A DNA stretch of 64,000 nucleotides from Dermatemys mawii (lineage: Eukaryota; Chordata; Testudines; Dermatemydidae). Positions 15,765-28,006 of the stretch are shown here, piece after piece. The position numbers and the translations under genes were made by a program. How positions within the stretch are numbered: the first letter of the stretch is position 1; the number at the start of each line of letters is the position of its first letter. The stretch is taken from positions 18,872,538 through 18,936,537 of the forward strand of contig ML677364.1 in NCBI GenBank assembly GCA_007922305.1. The letters are read 5' to 3'. A model generated the notes under the pieces. It was not told where the DNA came from. It did not search any database and saw nothing but the letters and a program-made list of their open reading frames with translations.

Positions 15765-16545
15765 TGTGACAGACTCAGACCAGTGGGGTACAGGAGTCTG
15801 GTAGAAGGCAAATATACTGGCCACTGGATGAATAATTTTCTGTTCCCTGAGTGACCAGAGTAGGGCCTGCACTAGAGTAATCAGGCACCTGCTAGAATCA
15901 ATTAAGACAGGCAAGATAATTAAGTCACCCGGCGCCAATTAAGAACATACTAGAATCAGTTATGGTAGGCAGGTTAATCTGGACCTCCCATCCATTAGTG
16001 GAGGATGTGCAAGGAGCAGGGAGTGAGAAGGTGTGCTGCTGGAGGACTGAGGAGTACAGACGTGATCAGGCTTCAGGAGGAAGATCCTCCGGTGCGGATA
16101 AAGAAGGTGCTGTGGGGAGACCATGGGGAAGTAGCCAGGGAGTTGTAGCTGTCACACAGTTGATACAGGAGACATTGTAGACAGCTGCTATCCACAGAGC
16201 CCTGGGCTGGAACCCAGTGTAGAGGGTGGTCCTGGGTTCCCCCCAACCCTCCAACTCCTGACTGGACATAGGAGGAATTGAGCTGGTCTGTGAGCAACAC
16301 CAGAAGGGAAGGTCTAATTTGGAAAGGGATCTGGCTTGTCCCCGACCTGCTAGGTGGGACAATAGAGACTGCGGAGATTGTTCTCGGTTTCCTTCCATGA
16401 TGGCTTGTGATGAGGTTAGCTGAGTGAAAGGCAGGTTTGAGCCCCTAGCAGAAGTAGCCAAACTGAGGATGCCATGGACCTCTGAGGCAAGCAAATCTGC
16501 CAAAAAATGCAGGACACACCATGACAGAGGAGGAACTTTGTCACA
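15765..16545. mobile_element. Solo LTR related to the Gmr1-type element at 24162-29994
   Basis: 781 bp running from TGTGACAGACTCAG to AACTTTGTCACA. The inverted tips (TGTGAC/GTCACA) and flanking bases match the 661-bp LTRs of the element at 24162 (TGTGACAGAGTCAG and AGCTTTGTCACA). Internal blocks are shared too ('ggccaattaagaac'-like, 'ccctgggctggaacccagtg', 'gtgatgaggttagctgagtg'-like). Flanks are ACTT before and AGTT after, 3 of 4 matching. There is no internal coding region. It represents a related but distinct subfamily, left by LTR-LTR recombination. Confidence 0.8.
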
Positions 16546-17219
16546 AGTTATACAAGAACTCAGTAGTTTGAAGAGAGTAGCACAGTTGAGTCCAAGGAAT
16601 TTTGGAAAATAGTAGCATAAAAGGTGGGATCAGTTGGTAAGACTACTCCTTTATTCAACAAATTTTATTTTTAATCAGGGTTTGATTATCTAAAGCAGTG
16701 GACCCCAACCTTTTGTTGGCCAAAAGCACATTCATGTTTTCAGAAGAGTGTGGTGGGAGCCAACAATTTTTCAAGGCTTATTTTGTATTTGTATGTTAAA
16801 TAATATGAAAAACATCATATTTAATATTATAAAATATATGAATCCATAAGATAAAAAAGGTAATTTTACATGTAAAAGGTCTTAATTAAATTATTCACTA
16901 ATTACTCTTTCACCTTACCATGTGAATTTGCTCTTTTTTATCTACCTGTAAGAAAAATGAAGAAGTTTTTACAAAATAAATATCATAAACAGTTTTCATC
17001 TTATTTATTTAAAAAAGTAAAACATTGTTGAACTGCTGGCCCAAATATATTTATTATCCTTACTTTAACATAGATAGTCAGTTATGGTTAATTAAAAATA
17101 TTCTTTGTATTGTTACTTGTAGCTGGATTTCAATAAACAAACAAATATGAAAAAAAGTTAAACACAAATTAATCATACGTGCTCATCAGCACTTATTGGA
17201 AAATAGGTATAATTAATTC

Positions 17220-19052
17220 ACGTGGTTTTTCTAATAGTCAGTGTGATTTTTGGCATTGTATTTCTTCAGCCAATTTTTCGTAGTTGGGAGAGTAGGATGA
17301 TATTCCCATTCGTAAGCAATTGTCAAGATGGGCATCTGTAAGCTGAGATCTATATTTTGATTTTATGATGTTCATTGTTGAAAACAGAACTTCACATAGA
17401 TAAGTGGAACCAAAATATGATTTTATTTTGTATGCTAAATTTTTTAAGGCAGGAAACTTTTTTCAGTCAACCAGATTCCAAAAGTTTTCATCTGTTGTGC
17501 AGGATTTTAGAACAATATCATTTTGAAGGTCCAAAATTTCCAGTTCCACTTCTGTTTTTACTTGAATGAGACTCGCAATAGATGTAGCCTTTTCTGTTAC
17601 TTCTATCTGGCAAGTAAAAGGATTCACAAGAAAGGCAACTATAAGCTCAGTGATGGTGAACTGTTGAAATCTCTTTTCAAATTGTTCCAGAAGTGTTTGA
17701 ATGTGGATAACAAATGGTGATGGGTTATAATCACTGTCACATATGACTTTTTTCATACTTGGGAAATGTACGAGAGACTTCGCCTTCATATGTGACATCC
17801 ACAAGATCAGTTTTGCTTTGAATGATTTTATAGAACCTATCATTTGAGCCACATGTTTGTCTTTTCCTAGGAGCTCAAGATTTAAAAAGTTCAATGTGTC
17901 ACTAATGTCGGCAAGAAAAGCCAAGTCCATTAACCATCTGGAGTCTTTTAGGTGCTCGAAGTTCTGATTTGTGGCTTTCAGAAATTCTTTGACCTCTTCA
18001 ATTAGGCTTAAAAAACGTGCAAGAACTTTATCTTTGCTCAGCCATCATACTTCTGTGTGCAAGATAAGATCAGATTGTTTATCATCAACATCTTCCAATG
18101 CGGCCTTAAAAATTTGGTGTTGCAAAGGTTTCACTCAAATAGAGTTAATTATTTTAGTCATGACGTGTTGAAAAGAAAGAACTTTGACACACAAAGCTTC
18201 TTGGTGGATAGTGCAATGATAAGACATAAAGTTTGGAAAGGATTCATTCTTCTTGCAGAGAGCAATGAATCCATTGGTGCTGCCCATCATTGCTGGTGCC
18301 CCATCAGTGGTGATCGCAGACAGCTTGTGTAGTGGCATACTAATTGATGTTGCGTATGATTTGAATAAATTATTGATGTCCTCACCCTTTGTTCTCCCTT
18401 TCATAGGCAATACTTTTAGTAACTCTTCTTTTACTGTGAAGTCACTAAATACCATCCTCACCATAACTGCCAACTGCACTGTATCTGATATATCTGTCAA
18501 CTCATCGAATTGCAGTGAAAACCAGTCACATATTTCCAAGTCATCCTTTAGCTGAGTTTGCATGTCGCTTGAAATCCTCCTCATAACTGTGTTGTCTGAT
18601 AACTGCAAGTCTCGTATTGCCAACAAAATCTCATGCTTGTTAGATAATCCTTGAAACAGGCAATCAGCACCAGTCAAAAATGCTTTCTTCAACGATTCAC
18701 CATCTTGAAAGGGTTTTTTCTTCTTTGCGAGAAGATGAGCAATTTTAAAGGAAGCAATAGTATCACTTTTAGACTTTACCACTTGTCTAGTGAAAACAGA
18801 TTGCTGGGCAGATAGAAGAAAATTAATCAAACTCAAATCAAACCTTTCTCAACTCAGATTTAAGTGGATGGTTAATGTCAAAAGAGCCATGATTAGTTTG
18901 GAAATGAAGTTCAAAATTATGTTTTTTCAGTGCTGCAACAGTACCACCGCACAATAAGCAAACACATTTCCCTTTATTTTCAATAAATAATAGGATTCTT
19001 CTCACTCTGCGTTGAAATAATACATACGTTGTCTTTTATTTGAACCACTCAT
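17220..19052 (-). pseudogene. Broken hAT transposase (DDE/RNase H-fold with hATC dimerisation domain)
   Basis: Reading from a probable ATG at 19052 downward. An N-terminal zinc finger of BED/C2H2 kind is readable in a shifted frame (CLLCGG...HFELH-like with paired His). An open stretch of 233 codons (18836-18135) holds SLQFDELTDIS and ITTDGAPAMMGSTNGFIAL, the first and second catalytic Asp blocks, plus an SYHCTIHQEALC block. A second stretch (17930-17463) holds DLAFLADISDTLNFLN. After an in-frame TGA, the C-terminus YFGSTYLCEVLFSTMNIIKS is the hATC dimerisation motif. It resembles the hAT group that gave rise to the GTF2IRD2-type and EPM2AIP1-type domesticated proteins. Several frameshifts and a stop make it nonfunctional. 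Confidence 0.85.
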
Positions 19053-19470
19053 TTTGGGGCAAAATTTATAAAATTAATAAATTGCAAAGCATGAGAAAAC
19101 AGCAGTGTCAGTGCAGCAGAAGAATATACACATAATATACGGAAACACGGGTCACTGACATCCCACTGAATGTGCAGGTGCAAACAGATAAAAAAGAGTG
19201 GCGATGCATGAGTGACGAGAGGTTGGAACCAACAGCACGCGCATGAGACAGCCTACATCTGCACTAACATGATGTTACTAAACCTGATAGGTGGTTCTGG
19301 CGAACGAAAATGAGACCAGTTTGCGCATGACATCACTCAGATGCTAACAGCAACTCAGCAGCGGGATCCATAGAAGAAGTTGTAGTATCCATAGTGGCTG
19401 TAGTGGCATGATGTTACCTGCCAAAAGATGTCACACCATGCATCTGCAATGACTTCCAGGTTAAGTAGTA

Positions 19471-19746
19471 CAGTGAAGCCCTGCTATGACATGCCTATAG
19501 TGAATTCGGATATAGCGCAATCTTACTTTGGTTCCCGGGAACACTCAGCCCATGTCCTGGCACTTGGCGGTGGCTTCTCTCCCCTGCTGGGTGTCGTCCG
19601 CAGCCTGCAGCCCCAGGTTTCTCTGTCCCCAGCAGGCATGGGGCTGCAGCTTCTCTCTCCTCCTCTTCTCCTTGTCACTAGGCGGGCGCACATAAATGCC
19701 CCAGTGGGTGCCATGGCACCCATGGGCACCGCGTTGGGGACCACCG
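19471..19746. repeat. Possible nested mariner/Tigger-like end inside the hAT element
   Basis: After TA at 19469-19470 the sequence starts CAGTGAAGCCCTGCTATGAC and soon has 'gaattcggatatagcg', like the terminal region of pogo/Tigger-type elements (CAGTGxAxCCxxGCTATAAC). No matching right end was found before the hAT terminus, so the extent is unknown. Confidence 0.4.
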
Positions 19747-19754
19747 ATCTAAAG

Positions 19755-22700
19755 AAGTTAAATTTCAGCTGTACTACATGTAACCCCTTAGTGTTTATAT
19801 TAGTATAATAGAAGAGTGTTTTGGGGTTTGTGGGGGAGAAGGATTCAGTAATATTTGGTAAACAGAAGGTGGTTTTAGTCTATCCAGAACAAACCCTTTT
19901 TTGTCAAAAAAAATATAGCTAGGAGAGGAATCAATTCTAAAGGAGAGTTCATTTAATATTTGTAATTGAATTTCACACTTCTGTATACTTACATAGATTA
20001 CAGAAAAAAAACTAAGTGTAAGCACGTATAACTCATTATTATAAGTGTGATTGAACCAATAATTTCAGCAAAATAATTTGTTCTCTCAGCAGTTAGGAAC
20101 CAGTTACAGGTTGCTTCGTTAATGTAACCTGCAATACAAATTATTGTGTGAAGGGGAGAAGGAGGCTGAAACAGCTGCGCTGGGGGCTCTGCATTTTATG
20201 TTAGGTAATTGGCAGTTCCTTAGCACTTAATGACTTTTTTTTCTTTATATTCATTTGAATGTTGAATTTTCATTAGTATATATGCAAAGTCTTTAGTGGA
20301 GTACTAAAATGGTCTTTTTTATTGCATTATCACTTAATTCATTTACATTGTAAGAAAATAAATTTAAGATGAAAAAGAACATAAGGCCTAGGATATGGGC
20401 CTTTTCGCATATATCATTATGAATTTAAACAAGCTACACGTAACACATTTGGGCTATAGCTAGCTCAGGTTCACTTCTGACCTTTGCAATTCTAGTGGTT
20501 TGTCTACTATTCCTCTAGCACCAGTGAAGCTCCAGTAGTTGAAACACTCTTGTGGGTCAGGCATAGGAGAGTTTTACCATTGGGTTGTCTAGTCCTGTTT
20601 AGAACAATGAGAAAAGTGCTGGATGACCATTGTAAGTGCACTTTGGGAAGCCAAAGTCCCATCCAACTCCCACCACTTTCTCTCCAAGTGTAGATTGGAT
20701 GTTCCTAATAATTTACCTTATTTTTACAAGGGAGATACTTCAGCCTTGAAATTTTAGGAACCCTGGGAAAGGCCTGAATGAGAGTAGAGAATTAGACTCT
20801 GGCTAGGGAGTTATGTTGATTGAGAATTGGGCGTGCACTTTCAACTCCCCTGTTTTTCTCTCCCCCACCTCCTCCACAGCAATGTAGTAACTCTTAGCTG
20901 AGGAGTCTTATTTATTTTTAAGGCTACCATTCTGCAATGGATTCACCATTCCCTAGAAAGCCACATATATATTCCTCTATACCTCACAGATATACAGTAC
21001 ATAAATAATATAACTGTGATGTTTATCTTAGGGCTCTGTATAGGTAGATGTTATCTTGTAGAAACTTACAAAGATGAGTGGCTTTGCTGGTGTGAATAGT
21101 TCCATTGACTATAAGCCACTTGTATGGGTAAAGTGTATGTCCGACTTACAAAATAGATATTTGGCCTCATTCCACTGTTGGAAGAGCCTGAGTGTTCAAA
21201 CCCCAAAATCTGTGGCTCATTTGTCTTCCATGCTTGTCTTGAGGCATCTTTTGGAGTCACAGGATATCCATACTGGTTCCCACTTACCTCTGTCCTGCCA
21301 CCTGGCTTTCATATTGACCCTTGACAGCATGCAGATGGCAGGATACAGAGTTTCACAGTATTATAAGGATACTACGTAATTTACTGCACACTACTTAGAT
21401 TAACTTGTTCCTTGGTGGAGAGGGAGATTCAGACCCATAGTCTTCCCCTGCTTCTTATCCACTCAGGGAGGCCTTCTAAATGGTGGCAGGGAAGGGGATT
21501 CATACCACAGGGTTAACTTTTTCCTCTTCATAACTCCCATGCTCCAAACTTACAATCTTTCATTCCTCTCTTCTTTCAGAGTACTGGTAGCTAGGAACTC
21601 AGTATAAGTAGAGATGAATCAAAAATAGGGAGCTGGAGAAATCATAAGAGAACAGTGAGTTGCAGAGGGGAGCAGTAGTAGCTGAATCTGAATGGAAGGA
21701 GAAGGTGCCTATCCTTGGGCACTAGGGGTTGTTTGTGTGGATGGGATTTCAGAGGCCATGCATGGACATACCAGAGAAGTGGGGCGGGGGGGAGGTTTGG
21801 GCGGGAAGATTTGTGAAAGTATTTCAGTAAATAAAGGAAATGTGTTAGGGTCAGGAAATGGATTGTAAGGAAATACTTCAGTTACTGGCTATATCCTCTT
21901 TACCAAAGAAATGGCATTCCTTGTACATTGTCAAAAAACTGGTTGAACCAGCCTGATACAGGATAGCTACTTAATAATGCTGGGTAGCTATCATCAAGAT
22001 TTTTATGAGCTCATATAAAATGAAGAACAGGAAAAAATCATCCTAAAAAAGGGATGGTCAATAAATTAGAAAATGCAGTGTGGAGTTGCTCAATTGACCT
22101 TTACAGTGGAACCTCATGTATTATTAACCTGACAATAAAGCTTTGTGTCAAAAGTTAAAGTTGCCGGAGAACAGGCAGTGGAGCTGGCTATAAAACAAAC
22201 ACTTTAACATTTTTCCTGGCAAACCCATTTGTGAGGTATTAGTATTTGCCTTTTGATTTGCATGCTGAAATTGGAAATCAAGAGATTACTTGAGGCAATC
22301 TCTTTGTCCATTAGCAAGATGTTTCCCTTATCTTCACATTTTAAAAAAACTACTTTCAACCTCTAATGAGAAGATCTCTTGCATTTAGTCTTCCTGTATA
22401 AATAACCTAGCTAAAACTCTGATGATGATGTCCCTTTCCTTCCATTAGTCACATCTGAAAGGCTCATTTATAATCCTGCCTTGTTTTCTTCTAATTTCAA
22501 TTTAAGATTTAAAAAAATCATTTTAGTAACATGCTTCATACAGTCTGCTGTGTCTTCAAAATGTTTTCACTGAAAAATTGTTGCTCCATTCAGGGAACCA
22601 TTCCTTTTAATTTGATCATTGATGCTAGCTGAGAAGATCTCTTTTAAGACGGAAAGTAGTTGTCTAAATGATTAACCATTTATAACTGTCTCTCTCCAAA

Positions 22701-23059
22701 AGTCACTGAATGGATATTTTTTAATAGCTCAAGCAAGGGATTGAATTGCTTGTGTTCAGCAAAATGGACAGTTGTAATTTTGCCCTCTGTTTCCTTTCTC
22801 CTATCCACCTTGACTGGGCTTTGAAGTAGGAGACTGAATATCTCATTGTATTTATTCCTCTAGTCACTTTCTTCAGGTGGGCCTGTGACAGAATTGGAGA
22901 AGCCTAGGGCTCGCTCACCATCTGTGCATTTTGTAAGTGTCTCTGCCTTGGCCAAATTGGGAGATAATTGATTAGGACTGGGTGATTAACCAGTTAACAA
23001 GAGATTTAACTGTTAAATGGGAGACAGGGAAAGAAAGGAGGGTTGTCCCTCCCTAAGGT
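19755..23059. other. AT-rich intronic DNA without recognisable genes
   Basis: No domain or element termini recognised. There is a G-run near 21780-21792. Less random-looking blocks occur at 20090-20240 and 22120-22330, but conservation cannot be tested here. Confidence 0.4.
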
Positions 23060-24161
23060 GTTAAAAATGACAATCGTACACACATGCAGCAAATATTTAT
23101 AAAGAGAAAATGAGGTGCAGTAAATGTGGGGAAGAGCATGCCTATGAAAATTATGTACAAGAGGTGGCAATCAACTGTGATGGTAATCACAGTCCAACAT
23201 ATGGTGGGTGTATTGCAGCAAAACAAGCTAAAGAGATACAAAAGACAAAATTGTTAAACTATCTTATGCAACAGATGTAAGAAGACTCTCCAAATATCAG
23301 GAAGAGAAGAAAGAGAAAATCAGTACAGAAAAAGGGGAACTGCAGAACACAGTAAAGAATATGATAAACACTATAGACTGAACAGATGATGATATACTGA
23401 TAGTGAAAAAGAAGGGTTTATTGCATTTATGATAGAAGTGATAAACTGCAGATAAGAAACAGGGAAAAATAAAAAAAAATGAAAGTTATACCAAGGCAGT
23501 AGAAAAATACTTGCATGTTATCAGTTTGTCAATGGACTGTATATTTGAAAGGGACTAATAGTGAAACATAACTAGTATGGGAATCACAATCTTTTGTTGC
23601 GATATGCACAGTTTAATACCAGATGGTCAAGGGCTAAAAGAAAATATCGTGGAAATGAAAATTAAACCAGGTATTATATGTATCCAGGAAACATGGTTGG
23701 TTAAAAAGCTTGATTTTAAAATTCCAGGGTATACTACCTATAGGCAAGACCAATAACTAGCAAGAGGAGGGGGCATTTGTACTTTCATTAGGGAAAAATT
23801 AAACTACATAGCAGTAGAGGATGAAGAGGTAAGTTAGGAGTATAACACTTCTGAGATCCCAGTGCAGAAGAGAAATATTCCTTTAAGGATTTATAATATC
23901 TATAAGCCATGTGGGAAATTAGAAAACTCAGAATTACAAGAAATAATGGGAATGCTAAAAGACCATATATTATATGTGGTGACTTAAATAGTCATAATAA
24001 ATTGTGGGAAAATAAGACAATTGATAAAAATGATGCATGCTTAGAAAAGTTCGTTCAAAAAAATCTAGTTTTAAATGATGGAACCCCAACTAGATTTAAT
24101 GCAGCAGATAGTAGTTTCTCTAGCATAGTCCTGGGAATATAATGGCAGAAACTGTATGTAG
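23060..24161 (+). mobile_element. Jockey-like LINE, left part (ORF1 zinc knuckle and endonuclease)
   Basis: At 23116-23249 one frame has CSKCGEEHAYEN then CDGNHSPTYGGC and KQAKEIQK, the zinc-knuckle end of ORF1 in Jockey-group LINEs, with one knuckle Cys missing. From about 23580 the endonuclease starts: CDMHSLIPDGQGL, PGIICIQETWL (catalytic Glu), GYTTYRQDQ, GGGICTFI, then in another frame YIICGDLNSHNKLW (catalytic D-x-N) and LVLNDGTPTRFN. The LINE is interrupted at 24161 by the LTR element and resumes at 29995. Many stops and frameshifts show that it is old. Confidence 0.75.
24158..24161. repeat. Target-site duplication GTAG (left copy)
   Basis: GTAG directly precedes the 5' LTR, and the same four bases follow the 3' LTR at 29995-29998. 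A 4-bp duplication is within the range for LTR-element integrases. Confidence 0.85.
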
Positions 24162-24822
24162 TGTGACGAAGTCAGTCCAGAAGGATATAAGAGAGTGCTG
24201 GAAGGCAGGTGTATTAGTCTCAGGATGTGCAGGTCCCTGTTCCCTGGATAGCCAAACAAAGGCTATTCCAGGCCAGTCAAGACACCTGGGGCCAATTAAG
24301 AACCTTCTAGAAAGGAGTAGAAACAGCTAGCCTGATTGGGACACCTGAAACCAGTCAGGGACTGGCTGAAACCAGATAAAAACCTCCCAGTTAGTCAGGT
24401 GGCTGTGGGTGTCAGGAGCTGTGAGAGGAAGTTGTGCTGTTGGTGAGACTGAGTGGTGGACAACATATCATACAGAAGGAAGGAGGCCCTGAGGTAAGGG
24501 TGAAGTGGAGTTTGAAGAAGCGGGGACTGCTGTGGGGAAGTAGCCCAGGGAATTGCATTGTGTTTTGTGGATAAAAGGTCAGCCATCTTAGCTGATACTA
24601 TTAGGGTCCCTGGGCTGGAGCCCAGAGTAGAGGGCGGGCCCGGCCTCCCCCCTTTTTTCCATCTTCCATACTGGCCTGTGATGAAGGTAACTCACTAGGC
24701 GGTGACTCTTGCCAATTATACTGAGAAAGGGAGGTCACTCTGGGGCCTAGATGAGTTTGTGAGGCCCCTAAATCTGCCAGGAAGCGTAGGACCCACAAGT
24801 ACAAACTTGGAGCTTTGTCACA
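24162..24822 (+). repeat. 5' LTR of the Gmr1-type element
   Basis: 661 bp, starting TGTGAC and ending GTCACA. Aligns without gaps to 29334-29994. 'accagataaaaacc' near 24372 may be a TATA-like promoter box. Pairs with the 3' LTR as direct repeats. Confidence 0.95.
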
Positions 24823-24824
24823 AC

Positions 24825-24841
24825 TGGTGTCAGGAGTGGGA
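24825..24841 (+). other. Primer binding site complementary to tRNA-Leu
   Basis: TGGTGTCAGGAGTGGGA lies two bases after the 5' LTR. Its complement, TCCCACTCCTGACACCA, matches the 3' end of vertebrate tRNA-Leu (CAG-type) including CCA over 17 bases, from memory of the tRNA sequence. It would prime minus-strand DNA synthesis. Confidence 0.85.
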
Positions 24842-24929
24842 GTTTCTGACTTACTGTTCACTGCGCGGCAGAAGAAAGGGAGAGGTTTAAAAAAAAAAAG
24901 TGCACCGGGTTTGGGGTGTTCTCACCACA

Positions 24930-25798
24930 ATGGAGGACGTAATAAAAGCACTGTTGCAAGCCACTGCAGCCCAGCATGAGGCCACCCGAGCCCAGGCTAT
25001 GGCACAACAGGAGTCCCTGCGGGTACAACAAGAGACTAACCAATTATTGATGGAGCAGGCCTCTCAGGATCGAGCCCTCTTGCGGGATGTGGTAGAACAA
25101 CTGAAAATCCTCACCACCAAAAACCAAGGATCTGAGGGGTCACGAGTGTGGAGGGCTGCTGGTTGTCTGCCAAAGATGACAGCCAATGACGACATAGAGG
25201 CGTATCTCCTCTCCTTTGAGAGGGTTGCCTTGCGAGAGGCTTGGCCCCAGGATCAGTGGGCTAGCATCCTCGCTCCCTTCTTATGTGGAGAAGTACAAAA
25301 AGCTTATCATGACATGCCCGCTGAAGCTGCCATGGACTACCCTCAGCTGAAAGCAGAGATCCTGGCACGATCGGGGTAACAACAGCAGTACAGGCCCAGA
25401 GATACCATGAGTGGAGGTATAAGGAAGGTAAGCCTCCGAGGTCCCAATTATTCGACCTTATCCACCTCGCACGGAAGTGGTTATGACCCGAGGTTTGCAG
25501 CCCGGAGGAAATGTTGGAAACTTTGGTCACAGACCACTATATGAGGGGATTGCCTCCATATCTTCGTGGAAGGGTGGGCCAGAATGACCCTGCCACCTAC
25601 GACGGGGTGATCACATTGGTAGAGAGATGGATTGCGGCCCGAGAGCTGTCCCAACTACCCAGAGAAGCCCTCTCCCAAAAGAAGTATCTGGGCCCGACCC
25701 CGGAAGGCCAGATAATCAAGCATCCGGGGAGCCTCAGGTGGAAGAAGGTAGTGGCCACAGAACAGCCGGGAACCCAGAAGGGGGGAACCATAGGGTAA
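24930..25798 (+). pseudogene. gag-like region of the Gmr1-type element (frameshifted)
   Basis: The first frame (ATG at 24930 to a stop at 25379) has a Gln/Ala-rich helical N-terminus and then [19 protein letters not shown], a retroelement capsid-like block. A frameshift near 25370 moves the reading to another frame. That frame contains an in-frame TGA at 25484-25486, then [20 protein letters not shown] and [13 protein letters not shown], to a stop at 25798. The protein packages element RNA in virus-like particles in intact relatives. This copy is interrupted at least twice before the zinc knuckle. Confidence 0.8.
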
Positions 25799-26487
25799 AG
25801 ACCCCTAACCCAAGAGACAAAGGAGCATCTAAAGCCTCTTATAGATGTTATGCATGTAGAGAATGGGGACACCTAGCGGCACAATGTCCCAATATTGAGG
25901 AGCCCATGCAGTGTAACCTTGGGGATTGGGCAGACCCATGCACCCTAATCAATCTAGTCGAGGTTGCAGTCACCCCACACCAATATACAAAACCAGTGAA
26001 ACTGAATGGGGTAGAAACTATGGCACTCATTGTCTCAGGTAGTGCTGTCACCCTGATTTCAGGGAAACTAGTGAAACGCAGCCAGTTAATACAGGCTAAG
26101 CGTATGGGAATAACCTGTATACATGGGACTGTTAGCTATTATCCTGTCATCCCAGTAAGGATTGAAATCCAGGGAGCCATCACTGGGGTAAAAGCAGGAG
26201 TGGTCCCAAAAGTCCCATACCCAGTGCTCATTGGAAGGGATTTCCCAGGATTTGGAAATTTGCTCCCACCAGAGGGACAGGACAGAGGAGAAGACTCCGA
26301 AGTTAAGGAGTCATCCCTAACAGAAAATCACCCTCCTTGCTTTGCTGAAATATCTCCTGAATTGTTCCCCACCCCTGGGAAGGGCAGAAAAACCAAGAAA
26401 GAAAGAAAGAAGGGCAGCGAAGGCTTTGGGCACTCGGATTCTGCTTCAGAACATGGCCTTGGTAGGCTGAAGGGCACAGGGAACTGA
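25795..26487 (+). pseudogene. gag zinc knuckle and aspartic protease region, damaged
   Basis: In a third frame, CYACREWGHLAAQC (25846-25887) is a perfect CX2CX4HX4C nucleic-acid-binding knuckle. The retropepsin block follows as MALIVSGSAVTLISG. The catalytic Asp of the family D-S/T-G triad is Val here (GTC at 26032-26034). VLIGRDFPGFG is the flap-distal I-G-R-D block. The frame ends at 26487 after a Lys-rich stretch. Loss of the active Asp would abolish protease activity. How much of the upstream overlap (25627-25798) belongs to this frame is unclear. Confidence 0.85.
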
Positions 26488-26551
26488 GAAAGAGACCCCC
26501 AGAGAGGAGGAGGAGGAAGCAGAATCCAGTCCCAACCCTAATGTCACCGAA

Positions 26552-28006
26552 GTGACCGAGGAGGCAGAGACCAGTTCCTCAGAGTTTGGGTCGATAGGTC
26601 CTGGAAGACAGACTTTCAGGCGAGACCAGGCAGAAGGTCCCAGATATGATAATGTCAGAAGAGAGGTGGCTGAGACAGATGGGGAGCCTGTGGAGGGTAA
26701 GGCCCGAGGGCCTGCACCCTATTTCATGATCAAGAAGAACCTCCTGTACAGGGTGGTTCAAATACAGGAAGAGGTAGTAAACCAGCTCCTGGTACCCCAA
26801 AAACATCAGAGGGCAATACTAAGTCTCGCCCACAGTCACCTCTTTGGGGGACACTTGGGGGCAGAAAAGACCCAAGCGCGAATCTTCTGCAGATTCTTCT
26901 GGCCAGGAGTACACGAGGATGTCCGGCGGTACTGCGCCTCCTGCCCCGAGTGTCAGTTGCACAGCCCTCGACCACATCTAAGGGCTCCATTGATACCTCT
27001 ACCAACCATTGAGATCCCTTTTGAGCAGGTGGCCATGGACCTGGTGGGACCTCTAGAGAAGACAACTCGAGGCCACCAATATGTGCGTGTCTTGGACTAT
27101 GCAACCAGGTATCCAAAGGCCATTCCCCTATGAAATACTGCCTCCAAGTCCATAGCAAAGGCGTTGGTGGAAATTTTTGCCCGAGTTGGGCTACCGAAAG
27201 AGATTCTAACGGACCAAGGAACGCCTTTCATGTCAAAGCTGATGAAGGACCTCTGCTCTCTGCTCTATGTCCAGACTCTGCGAATCTCAGTTTACCACCC
27301 ACAGACCGACGGCCTGGTAGAGAAATTCAACCGGACCCTCAAGGCCATGATCAAAAAGGTGGTAAGTAGGGATGGAAAAGACTGGGATACCTTGTTGCCC
27401 TACATTATGTTTGCCATCCGGGAAGTTCCTCAAGCCTCCACTGGATTCTCTCCCTTCGAGCTATTATATGGTTGCCACCCCTGGGGCATACTAGATATAG
27501 CTAGGGAAATTTGGGAAGAGGAGCCTAATACAGGGAAGAATATAGTGGAGCATGTATTACCAATGAGAGATCGTATAACCCAAATCAACCCTATAGTGCA
27601 GGAGCACCTGGAGAAGGCTCAGAAAGCCCAACAAACACACTATAATCGCCAAGCAAAGGTTCGGCAGTTCCAACCCGGAGACCGAGTAATGGTGTTAGTA
27701 CCCACAGCAGAGAGTAAACTCTTGGCCCAGTGGCAGGGGCCCTATGGAATAGTTGAATCTATACGAGAGGTAAATTATAAGGTACGACAACCCAGACGTA
27801 GAAAACAAGAACAAGTGTACCACATCAACCTTCTAAAACCCTGGTGTACCCAAGAAGCGTGTGTAGTAGCTCAAAAGGACCCATTACAGGACAACAAAAA
27901 CCCCGAGCAGGTGAAGGTGTCTCCTGATTTAACACCAGCCCAAAGGGAGGAGGTGGTCGAGATGATCAACCGGAACCAAGATGTATTCTCATCTCAGCCA
28001 GGATGA
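26552..28006 (+). pseudogene. Integrase domain of the Gmr1-type element (placed before RT)
   Basis: The frame carries an HHCC zinc module (H and GGH around 26831-26854; SCPECQ near 26939-26956). The core follows: Asp in VAMDLVGP (codon at 27038), Asp in LTDQG (27212), and Glu in GLVEKFNR, with 35 residues between the last two (DD35E). Then comes a GPY/F module (WQGPYGIVE) ending at YHINLLKPW. An in-frame TGA at 27131-27133 interrupts the core. The domain inserts element DNA into the genome in intact relatives. All catalytic residues are visible; only the stop breaks it. The frame continues, after a TGA at 28004-28006, into reverse transcriptase. Confidence 0.92.

Larger units (their letters stand above)
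16696..19746 (-). mobile_element. Near-complete hAT DNA transposon with perfect 8-bp TSD
   Basis: The ends are CAGTGGACCCCAACC on the left and, inverted, CGGTGGTCCCCAACG on the right (12 of 15 identical). Both flanks carry the identical octamer ATCTAAAG (16688-16695 and 19747-19754), the hAT-superfamily duplication size. The 3051-bp interior carries a transposase-like frame on the minus strand from about 19052 to 17220. The size fits an autonomous hAT. The transposase is broken, and the high-coordinate end seems to hold a nested fragment (19471 onward). Confidence 0.92.
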
